From: Elusimicrobia bacterium RIFOXYA2_FULL_47_53
GTDB lineage: Bacteria > Elusimicrobiota > Endomicrobiia > Endomicrobiales > XYA2-FULL-47-53
Assembly: GCA_001800315.1 (NCBI GenBank)
Contig: MGVE01000014.1
Coordinates: forward strand, 49,358 to 113,357
Length of the DNA: 64,000 bases
Direction: 5' to 3'
Under the pieces are notes generated by a model. It had not been told where the DNA came from. It saw only the letters and a program-made list of their open reading frames with translations, and ran no database searches. A program made the translations under genes and the position numbers. Positions 9,157 through 17,060 of this stretch are shown here, in pieces. Each line of letters opens with the position of its first letter. The first letter of the stretch is position 1.

Positions 9157-9813
9157 TTATTTTCTCCTTGTTGCTTTTCTTATTATGTTTTCCGAATTGC
9201 GCCGCATCTCTGAAAAATCGGCGGACTTAAGGCCGGACACAGAAAGAATCTTTTTTATTTTCCCGGCATCAAGCAGATCGTCAGGCGAATGCGAATCGGT
9301 ATTCAGCACAAGTTTTGCGCCGCATTCTTTTGCCCGCGCCGCGACATGTTTGTTTGTTTTGTTGTGCCCGCGCCTGGTGGTTATTTCAAGGCAGACATTA
9401 TTTTTCTTGGCCAGCAGGGCGTCCTGAGCGGAAATAAGCCCCGGGTGAGCCAGTATATCGGCTCCGGACAGGGCCGCGCTGCGGTTTGTGCCCGGAGGGA
9501 CGGTTTCAGCCGTGGTTTCACCGTGGACTACTACGACTTTCGCGCCAAGCGCGCGGCATCTGGCGACGGCTTTTTTAATAAGTTTCGGAGGAACATAGGT
9601 GATTTCTATGCCGGGCAGAACGATTATGTTATAGTTTTTGGAAAGTTCGGCGGCCACGCGCCTGATCCTCGGGATAATAAAATCAAAATTTGAGAAATCC
9701 CCGTGGTCCGTAAGAGCCAGGCAGGAATAGCCCTTGACTTTCGCGCGGTAGACAAGCTCGGAAGGGATAAGGACGCCGTCAGAGAAGAATGAGTGGGTGT
9801 GTAAATCTATCAT
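9157..9813 (-). CDS. PHP-domain metal-dependent phosphoesterase
   Basis: 218 residues, a complete single PHP domain. Metal ligands are visible in order: HTH at residues 5-7, LTDHGDF, PGIEITY, VVHGET, LAHPGL and TDSHS near the C-terminus. The family includes histidinol phosphatases and nucleoside 3',5'-bisphosphate or oligonucleotide phosphatases; the substrate cannot be decided here. Its stop is two bases from the ATG of the TPR gene, so the two form an operon. Confidence 0.88.
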   Translation of the reverse strand: MIDLHTHSFFSDGVLIPSELVYRAKVKGYSCLALTDHGDFSNFDFIIPRIRRVAAELSKNYNIIVLPGIEITYVPPKLIKKAVARCRALGAKVVVVHGETTAETVPPGTNRSAALSGADILAHPGLISAQDALLAKKNNVCLEITTRRGHNKTNKHVAARAKECGAKLVLNTDSHSPDDLLDAGKIKKILSVSGLKSADFSEMRRNSENIIRKATRRK

Positions 9814-9831
9814 TTGAGTGTTTTGAAATTA

Positions 9832-10311
9832 CAAAAACTGCTTTTCAAAGTATGCGCCCCAGAGAGGACTTGCCCGCCATTAAAGCATTGGCGGGTCCGC
9901 CGGAGTTGTTTTGCCGATAAGCCGAACAGGCTTGAATATTGGCAAAACAGTTAACGGCGGCGGAAACCTCACCTTCGGAACCTTATCCTTAGGACAGCGA
10001 GTGTTGCGACGAACAGGAGCAACGAGCCACGAGCGGGCACCGCAGCGGAGCGAGGATGCCCCAAAGATATCAAAAACTGCTTTTCAAAAAGTATGCGCCC
10101 CAGAGAGGACTTGCCCGCCATTAAAGCTTTGGCGGGTCCGCCGAAGTTGTTTTGCCGATAAGCCGAACAGGCTTGAATATTGGCAAAACAGTTAACGGTG
10201 GCGGAAACCTCACCTTCGGAACCTCATCCTTAGGACAGCGAGTGTTGCGACGAACAGGAGCAACGAGCCACGAGCGGGCACCACAGCGGAGCGAGGATGC
10301 CCAAAAGATAT
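9832..10311. repeat. Tandem ~240-nt duplication carrying split tRNA-Arg remnants
   Basis: Two near-identical units, 9832-10070 and 10071-10311, lead into a third partial unit that is the intact tRNA-Arg gene. Each unit begins with CAAAAACTGCTTTTCAAA and 18 bases of the tRNA 3' end (9855-9872 in copy 1). An approximately 106-base insert with hairpins GCCCGCCA/TTGGCGGG and GTTTTGCC/GGCAAAAC follows. Then come 17 bases of the tRNA anticodon region (9979-9995, identical to 10361-10377) and a CGAG-rich tail. The copies cannot fold as tRNAs. Confidence 0.85.
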
Positions 10312-10335
10312 CAAAAACTGCTTTTCAAAAGTATG

Positions 10336-10409
10336 CGCCCCAGAGAGGACTTGAACCTCCAACCTTATCCTTAGGACGGATCTGCTCTATCCAGTTGAGC
10401 TACCAGGGC
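10336..10409 (-). tRNA. tRNA-Arg (anticodon CCU)
   Basis: 74 bases with acceptor arm GCCCTGG / CTGGGGC (including wobble pairs), D-arm GCTC/GAGC, seven-base anticodon loop GTCCTAA giving CCU, and T-arm GGAGG TTCAAGT CCTCT. The discriminator is G and CCA is not encoded. The anticodon stem has a mismatch at its base. It is flanked on both sides by fragments of itself. Confidence 0.9.
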
Positions 10410-10412
10410 ATA

Positions 10413-10606
10413 CGCAATCTTTCAAATAACCTGCATCAGAATATTTTGGCGCTCACCAACTCGCGCCTGCCGCTGACTTGCGCTCGTTATTCCTCGCGCA
10501 GCGGCTAATTTCGCTACCAGGGCATATGAGCAAGTTTTAAGCTCACCGGGTTTTGACTTACAACTTACAACTTACAACTTATAACTTATAACTGTCAACT
10601 GTCTCA
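10413..10606. repeat. Duplicate of the tRNA-Arg 5' end plus CTCG-rich insert and A/T tandem repeat
   Basis: GCTACCAGGGCATA at 10513-10526 repeats the first bases of the tRNA-Arg gene (10399-10412). Between the two copies lies about 100 nt of CTCG-rich sequence (CAACTCGCGCCTGCCGCTG and similar), resembling the interiors of the TIR elements near the tRNA-Pro genes. At 10555-10600 a tandem ACTTACA/ACTTATA repeat is the inverse of the AAGTTATAAGTTTTAAG repeats found elsewhere in the window. Confidence 0.7.
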
Positions 10607-11134
10607 CTAATATTGTATCAAAGAATATACTTCGTATTCTTTAAGGTTTTTTCGGCCTTCAAGGAAGTTCAGTTCAATAACAAAGGCTACGCCCTCAATT
10701 TTCCCTCCGAGCTTGTTCACAAGTTCGGCTGTAGCCTTGGCGGTTCCGCCTGTCGCGAGCAGATCATCAACAATCAGCACCTTCTCGCCTTTTGAAATGG
10801 CGTCTTCGTGTATCTCAAGGGTGTCCGTGCCGTATTCCAGCTGATATGTGGCTGAAACTGTTTTTGAGGGGAGCTTGCCTTTTTTTCTGACCGGTACAAA
10901 ACCGGCGTTCATGGCGTAAGCTACGGGAGTTCCGAAAATAAACCCCCTGGATTCCATTCCGACCACTTTTGTTATGCCCTTGTCCTTAAATTTCGCGGCG
11001 AGCATATTCACCGTGCTTTTCAGGTGTTTCGGATTTTTTAAAAGAGTTGTTATATCTTTAAATAAAATGCCTTTTTTCGGGAAATCCGGCACATCTCTTA
11101 TTGAATTTTTTAATTCCTGAAGATTATTGTCCAT
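10607..11134 (-). CDS. apt: Adenine phosphoribosyltransferase
   Basis: 175 residues, the usual length. It converts adenine and PRPP to AMP in purine salvage. The PRPP-binding loop VLIVDDLLATGGTA is complete. N-terminal ELKNSIRDVPDFPKKGILFKD and VVGMESRGFIFG are typical of Apt. AGGAGG precedes the ATG. The gene lies ten bases after the sigma-factor stop and so ends the tRNA-Pro, acylphosphatase, sigma-factor, apt cluster. Confidence 0.96.
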   Translation of the reverse strand: MDNNLQELKNSIRDVPDFPKKGILFKDITTLLKNPKHLKSTVNMLAAKFKDKGITKVVGMESRGFIFGTPVAYAMNAGFVPVRKKGKLPSKTVSATYQLEYGTDTLEIHEDAISKGEKVLIVDDLLATGGTAKATAELVNKLGGKIEGVAFVIELNFLEGRKNLKEYEVYSLIQY

Positions 11135-11144
11135 AACCGGCCTC

Positions 11145-11972
11145 CTACATCATTTTTAGCCGTAAAGCGGTGGCTTTAAGGCGGCGCAGAGCTCTTTCCT
11201 CAAGCTGTCTGACCCGCTCGCGGGAAAGCTTCATTTTTTTGCCGAGCTGTTCAAGAGAAAACTGTGTTTTACCGTCCAGGCCGAAACGAAGCTGTATTAT
11301 TTCTTTTTCTCTCGGAGGGAGCTTTTCAAGGGCTTGGGAAATATCCGCGTTCTGGCGGGATGTTTCCGAGGCAAATTCCGGCGTTGCCGTGCCCTTGTCG
11401 GTGATAATGTCTTTAATAAATATGCTCCCCTCTTCGTCAATGGGAGTTTCTATTGAGCTCGCGCCCTGTGAAACTTTGGACGCTCTCATAAGGCTTTCAA
11501 TCTGTTTAAGCGAAAGGTGCAGGCGCTTCGCCATTTCAGCCAGGGTCGGGTTGCGTCCGAGCTTTTCCTGCATTCTCTTCCAGTTTTTTATCCAGCGGCT
11601 CAGGGCGTCCCAGACATGCGGAGGGATTCTAATGGTTTTCCCCTGCTCTTCCACGGCCCTTCTGACAGCCTGATCAATCCAATAAGTCGCGTAGGTTGAA
11701 AAGTGAATATTCTTTCTCGGGTCAAATTTTTCCACGGCCCTTATCAGACCCATATTCCCCTCTTCAATCAGATCAAGGAAATCAAGGCCGGCCCTGAAGT
11801 ATTTTTTCGCGGTCGGTATTACAAGGCGCAGATTTGCTTCTACCAGGCGTTTCTGGGATTTCTTGTCGCCCTTGCTTGCTTTTTTCCAAAGCGCCGCAGT
11901 TTCCTCTTTTGAGAGGATGCCCATTCTTTTTATTTCTTTGAAGTAAAGTTGTACGGAATCAAACTTTTCCAT
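11145..11972 (-). CDS. RNA polymerase sigma factor, sigma-70 family (RpoD/RpoS-like, group 2 size)
   Basis: 275 residues with region 1.2 ([18 protein letters not shown]), region 2 ([12 protein letters not shown] ... [17 protein letters not shown]), region 3 and region 4 with a helix-turn-helix ([18 protein letters not shown]). It lacks the long N-terminal region 1.1 and non-conserved domain of a primary RpoD, so an alternative group 2 sigma, such as a stationary-phase or stress sigma, is likely. It starts five bases after the acylphosphatase stop with no clear ribosome site, implying coupling. Confidence 0.92.
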   Translation of the reverse strand: MEKFDSVQLYFKEIKRMGILSKEETAALWKKASKGDKKSQKRLVEANLRLVIPTAKKYFRAGLDFLDLIEEGNMGLIRAVEKFDPRKNIHFSTYATYWIDQAVRRAVEEQGKTIRIPPHVWDALSRWIKNWKRMQEKLGRNPTLAEMAKRLHLSLKQIESLMRASKVSQGASSIETPIDEEGSIFIKDIITDKGTATPEFASETSRQNADISQALEKLPPREKEIIQLRFGLDGKTQFSLEQLGKKMKLSRERVRQLEERALRRLKATALRLKMM

Positions 11973-11977
11973 AATAA

Positions 11978-12259
11978 TTAAAATATAATCTCAAATCCCG
12001 CCGTAGCGTTTTGCGGGGGCAATTCCAGCAGTTCTATTTTCTCCACCCTTGCCCGCGGATGCCCGGTTTTCAACTGCAAAATGAAAGTATCAATTTCCTT
12101 TGCGCTTCCCTGAGCCTCAACTTCCACGGCGCCGTTTGACAGGTTTCTGACGGATCCGGAAATGCCGGCGCTTTGCGCGGCTTCCTGAACAAACCAGCGG
12201 TAGCCTATTCCCTGAACCAATCCCACGCAGGTAATTTTATATCTCTTTGTTTCAGGCAT
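11978..12259 (-). CDS. acyP: Acylphosphatase
   Basis: 93 residues, the family norm. The active-site loop is [12 protein letters not shown] with catalytic Arg at residue 21. The catalytic Asn lies in [17 protein letters not shown] near residue 39. It hydrolyses acyl phosphates in the cytoplasm. The chosen ATG at 12259 excludes 15 upstream codons that are merely the translated 3' end of the tRNA-Pro gene. It is probably co-transcribed with the tRNA and the sigma factor. Confidence 0.93.
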   Translation of the reverse strand: MPETKRYKITCVGLVQGIGYRWFVQEAAQSAGISGSVRNLSNGAVEVEAQGSAKEIDTFILQLKTGHPRARVEKIELLELPPQNATAGFEIIF

Positions 12260-12271
12260 TTTATAAGAATA

Positions 12272-12345
12272 TCGGGGTGACTGGATTTGAACCAGCGGCC
12301 TCACGGTCCCGAACCGTGCGCTCTAGCCAACTGAGCTACACCCCG
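12272..12345 (-). tRNA. tRNA-Pro (anticodon CGG)
   Basis: 74 bases: acceptor CGGGGTG / CACCCCG, D-arm GCTC/GAGC, anticodon stem CACGG/CCGTG around TTCGGGA (anticodon CGG), T-arm GCTGG TTCAAAT CCAGT, discriminator A, no encoded CCA. Its 5' end lies three bases from the terminal inverted repeat of a palindromic element (12349). Confidence 0.95.
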
Positions 12346-12348
12346 ACT

Positions 12349-12507
12349 ATTTTGGCAAGGCCATATTTTTTTCTGTTGCAGAAACAACATTTGGGCTACG
12401 GCTTCGTCTTTCTCAGCTAACATAGCGATGCTATGTTTCGCTTCGCAATCCTCGCCTCGCCACAAATCTTGTTTCTTCACTACGAAAACATATGGCCTTG
12501 CCAAAAT
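12349..12507. mobile_element. 159-nt TIR element 'b' abutting tRNA-Pro(CGG)
   Basis: Perfect 18-bp terminal inverted repeats, ATTTTGGCAAGGCCATAT at 12349-12366 and ATATGGCCTTGCCAAAAT at 12490-12507. The interior is rich in CTTCG and CCTCGCC and contains a nested palindrome ACATAGCGATGCTATGT. There is no coding capacity. It is the same length as the element at 14235-14393, which abuts the other tRNA-Pro. The layout is MITE-like; no target duplication could be identified. Confidence 0.75.
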
Positions 12508-12662
12508 ACCGGAAAACCAGAAACTTCGCTACGAAAACATATGGCTTTGCCAAAATAACCGAAAACCGAAAAACTTGAGATCCGCTGCAAAACCGATCCC
12601 CTTTGCCAAAATACCGGAAAACCAGAAACTTCACTACGAAAACATATGGCCTTGCCAAAAAT
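12490..12662. repeat. Array of alternating solo element ends (block 1)
   Basis: Right-end sequences of element b (ATATGGCCTTGCCAAAAT) at 12490, 12539 (one mismatch) and 12644 alternate with the right end of element d (GATCCCCTTTGCCAAAAT) at 12595. Spacings are 49, 56 and 49, giving a roughly 105-nt repeat unit. The linkers carry AACCAGAAACTTC or AACCGAAAAACTTGAG. Short apparent reading frames on both strands here are by-products of the repeat. Confidence 0.8.
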
Positions 12663-12719
12663 AGACGGCAACTACGGAATCCGGTTTTGCCTGATTCGCG
12701 AATTAGCCGATACTTCAAT

Positions 12720-13283
12720 GAGCAGGAAAGGATTCTACTAAATATTCACTGCAAGGTCAATCTAAATTGAATCCAGCGAGTTCAATGTGCCCAAGGTCTG
12801 ACGGTGGAGATTTCACCAGGCATGTAAAGTCACCCTGAACGAAGTGAAGGGTCTCGTTTTTCATCCAACGACGAGATTCTTCTCTCCCTGCGGGAGATCG
12901 GAACGACGGCGTTTGTGGATTCGGGACAGAATATTTTAAGTTGTAAGCTTTAAGTGAACGGCGAACTTCGTCGTGTCGTCATACCAGCGGAAGCTGGTAT
13001 CCAGAGGTTTTTCTGATCCCAGACTGAAGATTTTTGGGATGACAGCTTTTCTGGATTCCTGCTTTCCAGACTGTGTCGTAACTGTCATTAACGAGGGCTT
13101 TGAACTGTTGTCATGCTGAACGCAGTGAAGCATCTCTACGGTAAAAATAACTTCGAGATCCTTCGCTTACGCTCAGGATGACATTGCCACACAGTCTGTT
13201 CGCAGGAATGACAGACTTTCTTTATGTCATTATAACCAGAAGGTAGTAGTCTGGGATCCACAAATAAAGTGAGAGGCCCCAAG
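12720..13283. repeat. Interspersed palindromic repeat cluster 2
   Basis: Contains a GTCTGACGGTGGAGATTTCA motif (near 12800), a GTCACCCTGAACGAAGTGAA...CTCCCTGCGGGAG block (12826-12905; inverted copy near 62637) and the AAGTTGTAAG tandem motif. It also has the palindrome GTCATACCAGCGGAAGCTGG extending to TATCCAG (12978-13004), and near 13100-13190 the inverse of the block near 5620-5695. No gene seen. Confidence 0.8.
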
Positions 13284-13775
13284 CTACCATTTTTTGAACA
13301 TGAAGAATGTGGCGCCAATTATCATTAAAAAACTTACAAGATAGTTCCATCTGAAATCTTCCTTCAAATAGAAAAAAGAAAATACGGCAAAAATCACTAA
13401 AGTTATTATTTCCTGAATCGTTTTTAACTGCGCGGCGGAAAACTGATAATGGCCGATGCGGTTTGCCGGCACCTGAAAGCAATATTCCACAAACGCTATC
13501 CCCCAGCTGATGAGCACAACTTTTAACCCGGATTTTGCAATAGAGAGCGGTATTCTTCAAGCGATGCCGGATTTTTGTGTCCGCAAATAGCTCAACCGAT
13601 GTCCCTGCATCGCTTTCGCTTTTTACGTCACAAAAGCCTCGGCCTCACTCGCCTCGGTACTCGCTTCTATTGCAAAACCCGGGTTTAAAAGCGGAGAGCT
13701 TTTATATTTTAAATGGCCGTACCAGGCGACGGTCATAAAAATATTTGAAATAGTCAGAAGGATTATCGTTCTCAT
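13284..13775 (-). pseudogene. DUF486-family membrane protein gene interrupted by a TIR element
   Basis: The N-terminal part reads MRTIILLTISNIFMTVAWYG, HLKYKSSPLLNPGF from the ATG at 13775. It then runs into inserted DNA and a stop. Past the insert the frame resumes as GLKVVLISWGIAFVEYCFQV and continues through IGHYQFSAAQLKTIQEIITL to a normal C-terminus MFKKW. Together the halves give a complete small DUF486 (drug/metabolite-transporter-like) membrane protein of roughly 110 residues with four hydrophobic segments. The insertion is in the first cytoplasmic loop. The downstream fragment alone (from 13517) is unlikely to function. Confidence 0.85.
13525..13685. mobile_element. ~160-nt TIR element 'c' inserted in the DUF486 gene
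   Basis: Ends are inverted repeats: AACCCGGATTTTGCAATAGA from 13525 and TCTATTGCAAAACCCGGGTT ending at 13685. The interior is CTCG/CGAG-rich (GGCCTCACTCGCCTCGG). The flanking gene shares CCCGGGTT with both ends, so the insertion used or duplicated that sequence. Length and interior style match the elements at 12349, 14235 and 39993. Confidence 0.78.
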
Positions 13776-13795
13776 TGATGGGCAGCCGGGGGTGT

Positions 13796-14137
13796 TTAGA
13801 GGAATTTTGTAAATTTGTTGTTTTTGTCCACATGGACATTCTGCGGTTTTACCTGCTTGTCGGAAAGCTCAAACCCCATGACAATTATTTCCTCGCCCTT
13901 TTTAATCAGATGGGCGGCCGCGCCGTTCATGCAGATTATCCCTGAATCGCGTTTGCCTGTCATTACATAGGTTTCAAGCCGCTGGCCGGTGGTATTGCTT
14001 ACAACGAGCACTTTTTCCCCGGGCATAAAGCCGGCTCGCTGGATTAAGTCCTCGTCAATAGTAATGCTTCCGATATAATTTACATCGGCTTCAGTTACAA
14101 TTGCTTTATGAATTTTTGACCGTAAAAACCATCTCAT
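13796..14137 (-). CDS. panD: Aspartate 1-decarboxylase proenzyme
   Basis: 113 residues. It makes beta-alanine for pantothenate and coenzyme A. The self-cleavage site is YIGSITID, with Gly23-Ser24; the Ser becomes the pyruvoyl cofactor. It ends with a typical charged tail. The start is set at the ATG at 14137 (MRWFLRSKIHKA); the longer frame upstream is translated tRNA sequence. It lies 20 bases downstream of tRNA-Pro(GGG) and is probably transcribed with it. Confidence 0.96.
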   Translation of the reverse strand: MRWFLRSKIHKAIVTEADVNYIGSITIDEDLIQRAGFMPGEKVLVVSNTTGQRLETYVMTGKRDSGIICMNGAAAHLIKKGEEIIVMGFELSDKQVKPQNVHVDKNNKFTKFL

Positions 14138-14157
14138 AATTATTTGCCCGAAAAAAT

Positions 14158-14231
14158 TCGGGGCGGCCAGATTTGAACTGGCGACCTCTCCCACCCCAAG
14201 GGAGTGCGCTAGCCAGCTACGCTACGCCCCG
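14158..14231 (-). tRNA. tRNA-Pro (anticodon GGG)
   Basis: 74 bases: acceptor CGGGGCG / CGCCCCG, anticodon stem CTCCC/GGGAG around TTGGGGT (anticodon GGG), T-arm GCCAG TTCAAAT CTGGC, discriminator A, no encoded CCA. Like the CGG gene 1.9 kb away, its 5' end is three bases from an 18-bp terminal repeat of a palindromic element. Confidence 0.95.
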
Positions 14232-14234
14232 ACT

Positions 14235-14393
14235 ATTTTGGCAAAGGGGATCTTGTTTTTACTGCGGAGTCAATATTTGAGTTTCAACTTCGTCATTCTC
14301 GCCTTGCGTAGCGTTGCTACGCCGCGTCTTGAATTCCTCGTTTCACTTCAAATCTTGACTCCTCGCTACAAAACCGATCCCCTTTGCCAAAAT
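14235..14393. mobile_element. 159-nt TIR element 'd' abutting tRNA-Pro(GGG)
   Basis: Perfect 18-bp inverted ends, ATTTTGGCAAAGGGGATC at 14235-14252 and GATCCCCTTTGCCAAAAT at 14376-14393. The interior holds the palindrome GCGTAGCGTTGCTACGC and CTTCGTCATTCTCGCC. Its outer bases (ATTTTGGCAA) match element b while the inner part of the ends differs, so b and d are diverged relatives. Confidence 0.75.
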
Positions 14394-14603
14394 ATCGGAA
14401 AACCAGAAACTTCACTACGAAAACATATGGCCTTGCCAAAATAACCGAAAACCTAAAACTTGAGATCCGCTGCAAAACCGATCCCCTTTGCCAAAATACC
14501 GGAAAAACCAGAAACTTCACTGCGAAAACATATGGCCTTGCCAAAATAACCGAAAACCGAAAAACTTGAGATCCGCTACAAAACCGATCCCCTTTGCCAA
14601 AAT
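14376..14603. repeat. Array of alternating solo element ends (block 2)
   Basis: Right ends of element d at 14376, 14480 and 14586 alternate with right ends of element b at 14425 and 14530. Spacings are 49, 55, 50 and 56, the same 105-nt unit as the block at 12490. Linker sequences are shared between the blocks. No gene is present up to 14657. Confidence 0.82.
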
Positions 14604-14657
14604 ACCGGAAAAACCAGGAATTAAGGCAAAAAAACAACAGAGTTTTGGTGGATATAA

Positions 14658-15035
14658 TTATTTCAACAATTCAAGCAGCTCTTCAAGTTCTTTTTTTGCT
14701 TCCGCTATCGTTTCACCGTAGCCGGAATTATCCTGCGGTTTAACTTCCATGTTGAGCTGTACGCCTTCTTCGGGCGATGTTTTCTTCCTGCCAAACAGCG
14801 CCTTGCGGGCTCCGGCGATAGTAAATTTTCTTTCGTACAAAAGCCCCTTGATCTGGAAAATAAGTTCAAGGTCTTTCTTTGTGTATTTTCTCTGGCCCGA
14901 ATTCCTTCTGGCGGGGCGCAGCTGCTTAAACTCGCTCTCCCAGTAGCGTAAAACATAAGCCGGGAGCTGCGAAAGCCTGCTTGCTTCTCCTATAGAAAAA
15001 AATTCCTTGTCAGGGAAAATTGGTGTAAGTTCCAT
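14658..15035 (-). CDS. MerR-family DNA-binding regulator
   Basis: 125 residues. The N-terminal winged helix has the MerR pattern FSIGEASRLSQLPAYVLRYW followed by NSGQRKYTKKDLELIFQIKG. The C-terminus ends in a short Glu/Leu-rich helix (EAKKELEELLELL) suited to dimerisation. No metal- or drug-binding Cys set is visible. Similar small MerR proteins often sit beside HU/IHF genes, as here. Target unknown. Confidence 0.85.
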   Translation of the reverse strand: MELTPIFPDKEFFSIGEASRLSQLPAYVLRYWESEFKQLRPARRNSGQRKYTKKDLELIFQIKGLLYERKFTIAGARKALFGRKKTSPEEGVQLNMEVKPQDNSGYGETIAEAKKELEELLELLK

Positions 15036-15166
15036 TATAGTTAAAGTAAAACTTTAGACCATTAAACCAAAGAGCGAAATAAAAGTCAAGTTTCCGACGA
15101 TAACAAAAATAAGCGCTCCGGCGCGAAGCAAAAACTACGCGTCAATGAAAATTCTCAGGCGCCGGC

Positions 15167-15424
15167 TTAAAAAAGCTCCTTGGACTGCTTGAAACGCACC
15201 TTTTTCCTCGGAGAAATATGAACCGTCTGCCCGGTTTTTGGATTTCTGGCTTTTTTCGCACGGGAAATGTAAGGGGTGAATGTTCCGAATCCGGAGATGA
15301 CAACTTTTTCCCCCTGCGAAAGCGATTTGGCGAGCAGAGAGAAAACGCCTTCCACGGCATCTCTGGCCTCTTTTTTCGTGCTTAGCACCTTAAGAAGTGA
15401 TTCTATTAAATCGTTCCTGTTCAT
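15167..15424 (-). CDS. HU/IHF-family DNA-bending protein
   Basis: 85 residues, a complete HU fold. MNRNDLIESLLKVL opens the helical part, ISGFGTFTPYISRAKKARNP is the conserved beta-arm entry and arm, and TVHISPRKKVRFKQSKEL is the C-terminal helix. It binds and bends DNA non-specifically or at IHF-like sites. The start chosen is the ATG at 15424, overlapping the gpsA stop as ATGA; a TTG two codons earlier is possible. It ends the hflX-to-gpsA operon. Confidence 0.92.
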   Translation of the reverse strand: MNRNDLIESLLKVLSTKKEARDAVEGVFSLLAKSLSQGEKVVISGFGTFTPYISRAKKARNPKTGQTVHISPRKKVRFKQSKELF

Positions 15425-16452
15425 ATACAAAGCCTTCCAATCTCTAACACCGTTTCGGATTTTGCCTCTCTTGACATAAGTTCCATAAGGGCTTCCCGCG
15501 GCGATTTATTCTCATAAAGAATCCTGTAAACCTGCTCAATTATCGGCAGCTGAATAGAGTATTTTTTGGCGAGTTCCACCGCGCTTTTGGAGGTTTTCAC
15601 TCCCTCGGCGACCATAATGATTTCTTTCTCGGATTCGGAAAGAGTTTTGCCGGCTCCTATTTTTTCGCCGAGGCCGCGGTTGCGCGAGTGTTTTGAAAAG
15701 GCCGTGACAATGAGGTCCCCGAGCCCGCTCAGCCCGAAAAAGGTTGAAGGATTCCCGCCCATTTTAATTCCAAGCGCGGCTATTTCCCTGAGGCCCCGGG
15801 TCACGAGCGCGGCCTTGGTGTTGTCTCCGAGGGCAAGTCCGTCGCAGATGCCGGCGGCTATGGCAAGAACATTTTTAAGAGCGGCGCCGGTTTCCACGCC
15901 GGCTATATCCGGGCTTGAATATACCCTGAAATAGTCGCAGAGAAAAAGCTCCTGCGCGGCCCTGGCTGCCGCCTCGTTTTTTGAGGCCGCGGTTGCCGCC
16001 GTAGGAATTTTTTTTGCCACTTCCTCGGCGTGGGTGGGGCCGGACAATACCGCGACCCCTTTTGTCCCCGAGCCGAGTTCCTCTTCCAGGATCTCGGACA
16101 TTCTTTTAAGCGTTGTATTCTCTATCCCTTTTGTGGCTGATACGATAACGGTGTTTTTTAGATCAGCGCCGCAGGCCGATACTTTTTTTGCCGTGGCCCG
16201 AAGCGTGTGCGACGGGACTACGAAAACCACGAAATCCATATTTTTTACCGCGGAGGAAATATCGCTGGTTATAATTAATTCCTTGGATAGCGTTATATAA
16301 GGGAAGAAAGAAAGCGAGCGGAACATGGCGAGTTCGCGGGCTTTTTTTTCGTCAAATTCCCACAGCGTCACGGAACAGCCTTTTTCAAAAAGCAGGTTCG
16401 CGATAGTGGTTCCCCATGATCCCGCGCCGAGAACTCCGATCTTTAAAGTCAT
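15421..16452 (-). CDS. gpsA: Glycerol-3-phosphate dehydrogenase [NAD(P)+]
   Basis: 343 residues. It reduces dihydroxyacetone phosphate to sn-glycerol 3-phosphate for phospholipid synthesis. The dinucleotide-binding motif is VLGAGSWGTTIANLL. Further GpsA landmarks are VSATKGIE, SGPTHAEEV, GAALKNVLAIAAGICDGL and GLSGLGDLIVT. Its ATG overlaps the plsY stop by four bases. PlsY uses its product as acceptor, so the adjacency is functional. Confidence 0.97.
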   Translation of the reverse strand: MTLKIGVLGAGSWGTTIANLLFEKGCSVTLWEFDEKKARELAMFRSLSFFPYITLSKELIITSDISSAVKNMDFVVFVVPSHTLRATAKKVSACGADLKNTVIVSATKGIENTTLKRMSEILEEELGSGTKGVAVLSGPTHAEEVAKKIPTAATAASKNEAAARAAQELFLCDYFRVYSSPDIAGVETGAALKNVLAIAAGICDGLALGDNTKAALVTRGLREIAALGIKMGGNPSTFFGLSGLGDLIVTAFSKHSRNRGLGEKIGAGKTLSESEKEIIMVAEGVKTSKSAVELAKKYSIQLPIIEQVYRILYENKSPREALMELMSREAKSETVLEIGRLCI

Positions 16453-17060
16453 TTTGAGCCGCCCTTTGAAGAAAAATTGATTTTATTTTCAGTGCCGTTC
16501 AAAAGCCTTTTTATGTTGCTTTTATGCTTATAGACTATGGCGGCGGCAGCCAGGGCCGCGAAGGCCGTGAATTCCCAGGGTGCCTTAAAAACCGCGGAGG
16601 CCGCGGGCAGGCATAAAGCCGAAATTATTGACCCCAGAGAAACATATTTTGTAACCGCCAGTATAAGCGCGAAAATTATCACGCTTGTTAGCGTCGGAAC
16701 GGGCAGCAGCGCCAGGAAAACTCCGGCCGCGGTCGCCACGCCTTTGCCCCCTCTGAAATTTAAAAAAACTGTCCAGATATGCCCTGAAATGGCGCAAAGC
16801 CCCGCGAGCAGCCACAGAGCGGGGCGGTCCGGAAAAAATATTTTTGCGGCAAGCATTACAGGGACAAAACCTTTTAAGGCGTCAATTAAAAGCGTTATGA
16901 TGCCCGGGACCCTGCCCGCGACCCTTAAAACATTGGTGGCTCCCGGGTTGCCGGAGCCAAGCGTCCTTATGTCGGCTCCCTTGAGAAGCCTGACCGCGAT
17001 GTAGCCAGTCGGAATGGATCCGGATAGATACGAAAGGACAGCGAGCAGCAGTATGTTCAT
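16449..17060 (-). CDS. plsY: Glycerol-3-phosphate acyltransferase PlsY
   Basis: 203 residues with about five hydrophobic segments. It transfers the acyl group from acyl-phosphate to glycerol 3-phosphate in the inner membrane. Conserved loops are visible: YLSGSIPTGYI, GSGNPGATNVLR, LNFRGGKGVATAAGV and YKHKSNIKRLLNGTE. It begins directly after the der stop and overlaps gpsA by four bases. Confidence 0.97.
   Translation of the reverse strand: MNILLLAVLSYLSGSIPTGYIAVRLLKGADIRTLGSGNPGATNVLRVAGRVPGIITLLIDALKGFVPVMLAAKIFFPDRPALWLLAGLCAISGHIWTVFLNFRGGKGVATAAGVFLALLPVPTLTSVIIFALILAVTKYVSLGSIISALCLPAASAVFKAPWEFTAFAALAAAAIVYKHKSNIKRLLNGTENKINFSSKGGSK

Noticed and set aside
10152..10508. 118-codon plus-strand frame across the tRNA-Arg region
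   Set aside because: It reads through the tandem duplication and antisense through the intact tRNA gene. Its near-copy at 9911 shows it is a repeat by-product.
12428..12718. Several overlapping frames on both strands that could be read as small repetitive proteins
   Set aside because: They are translations of the 105-nt solo-end array and shift with it. The same peptides appear near 14317-14721. No ribosome sites support them.
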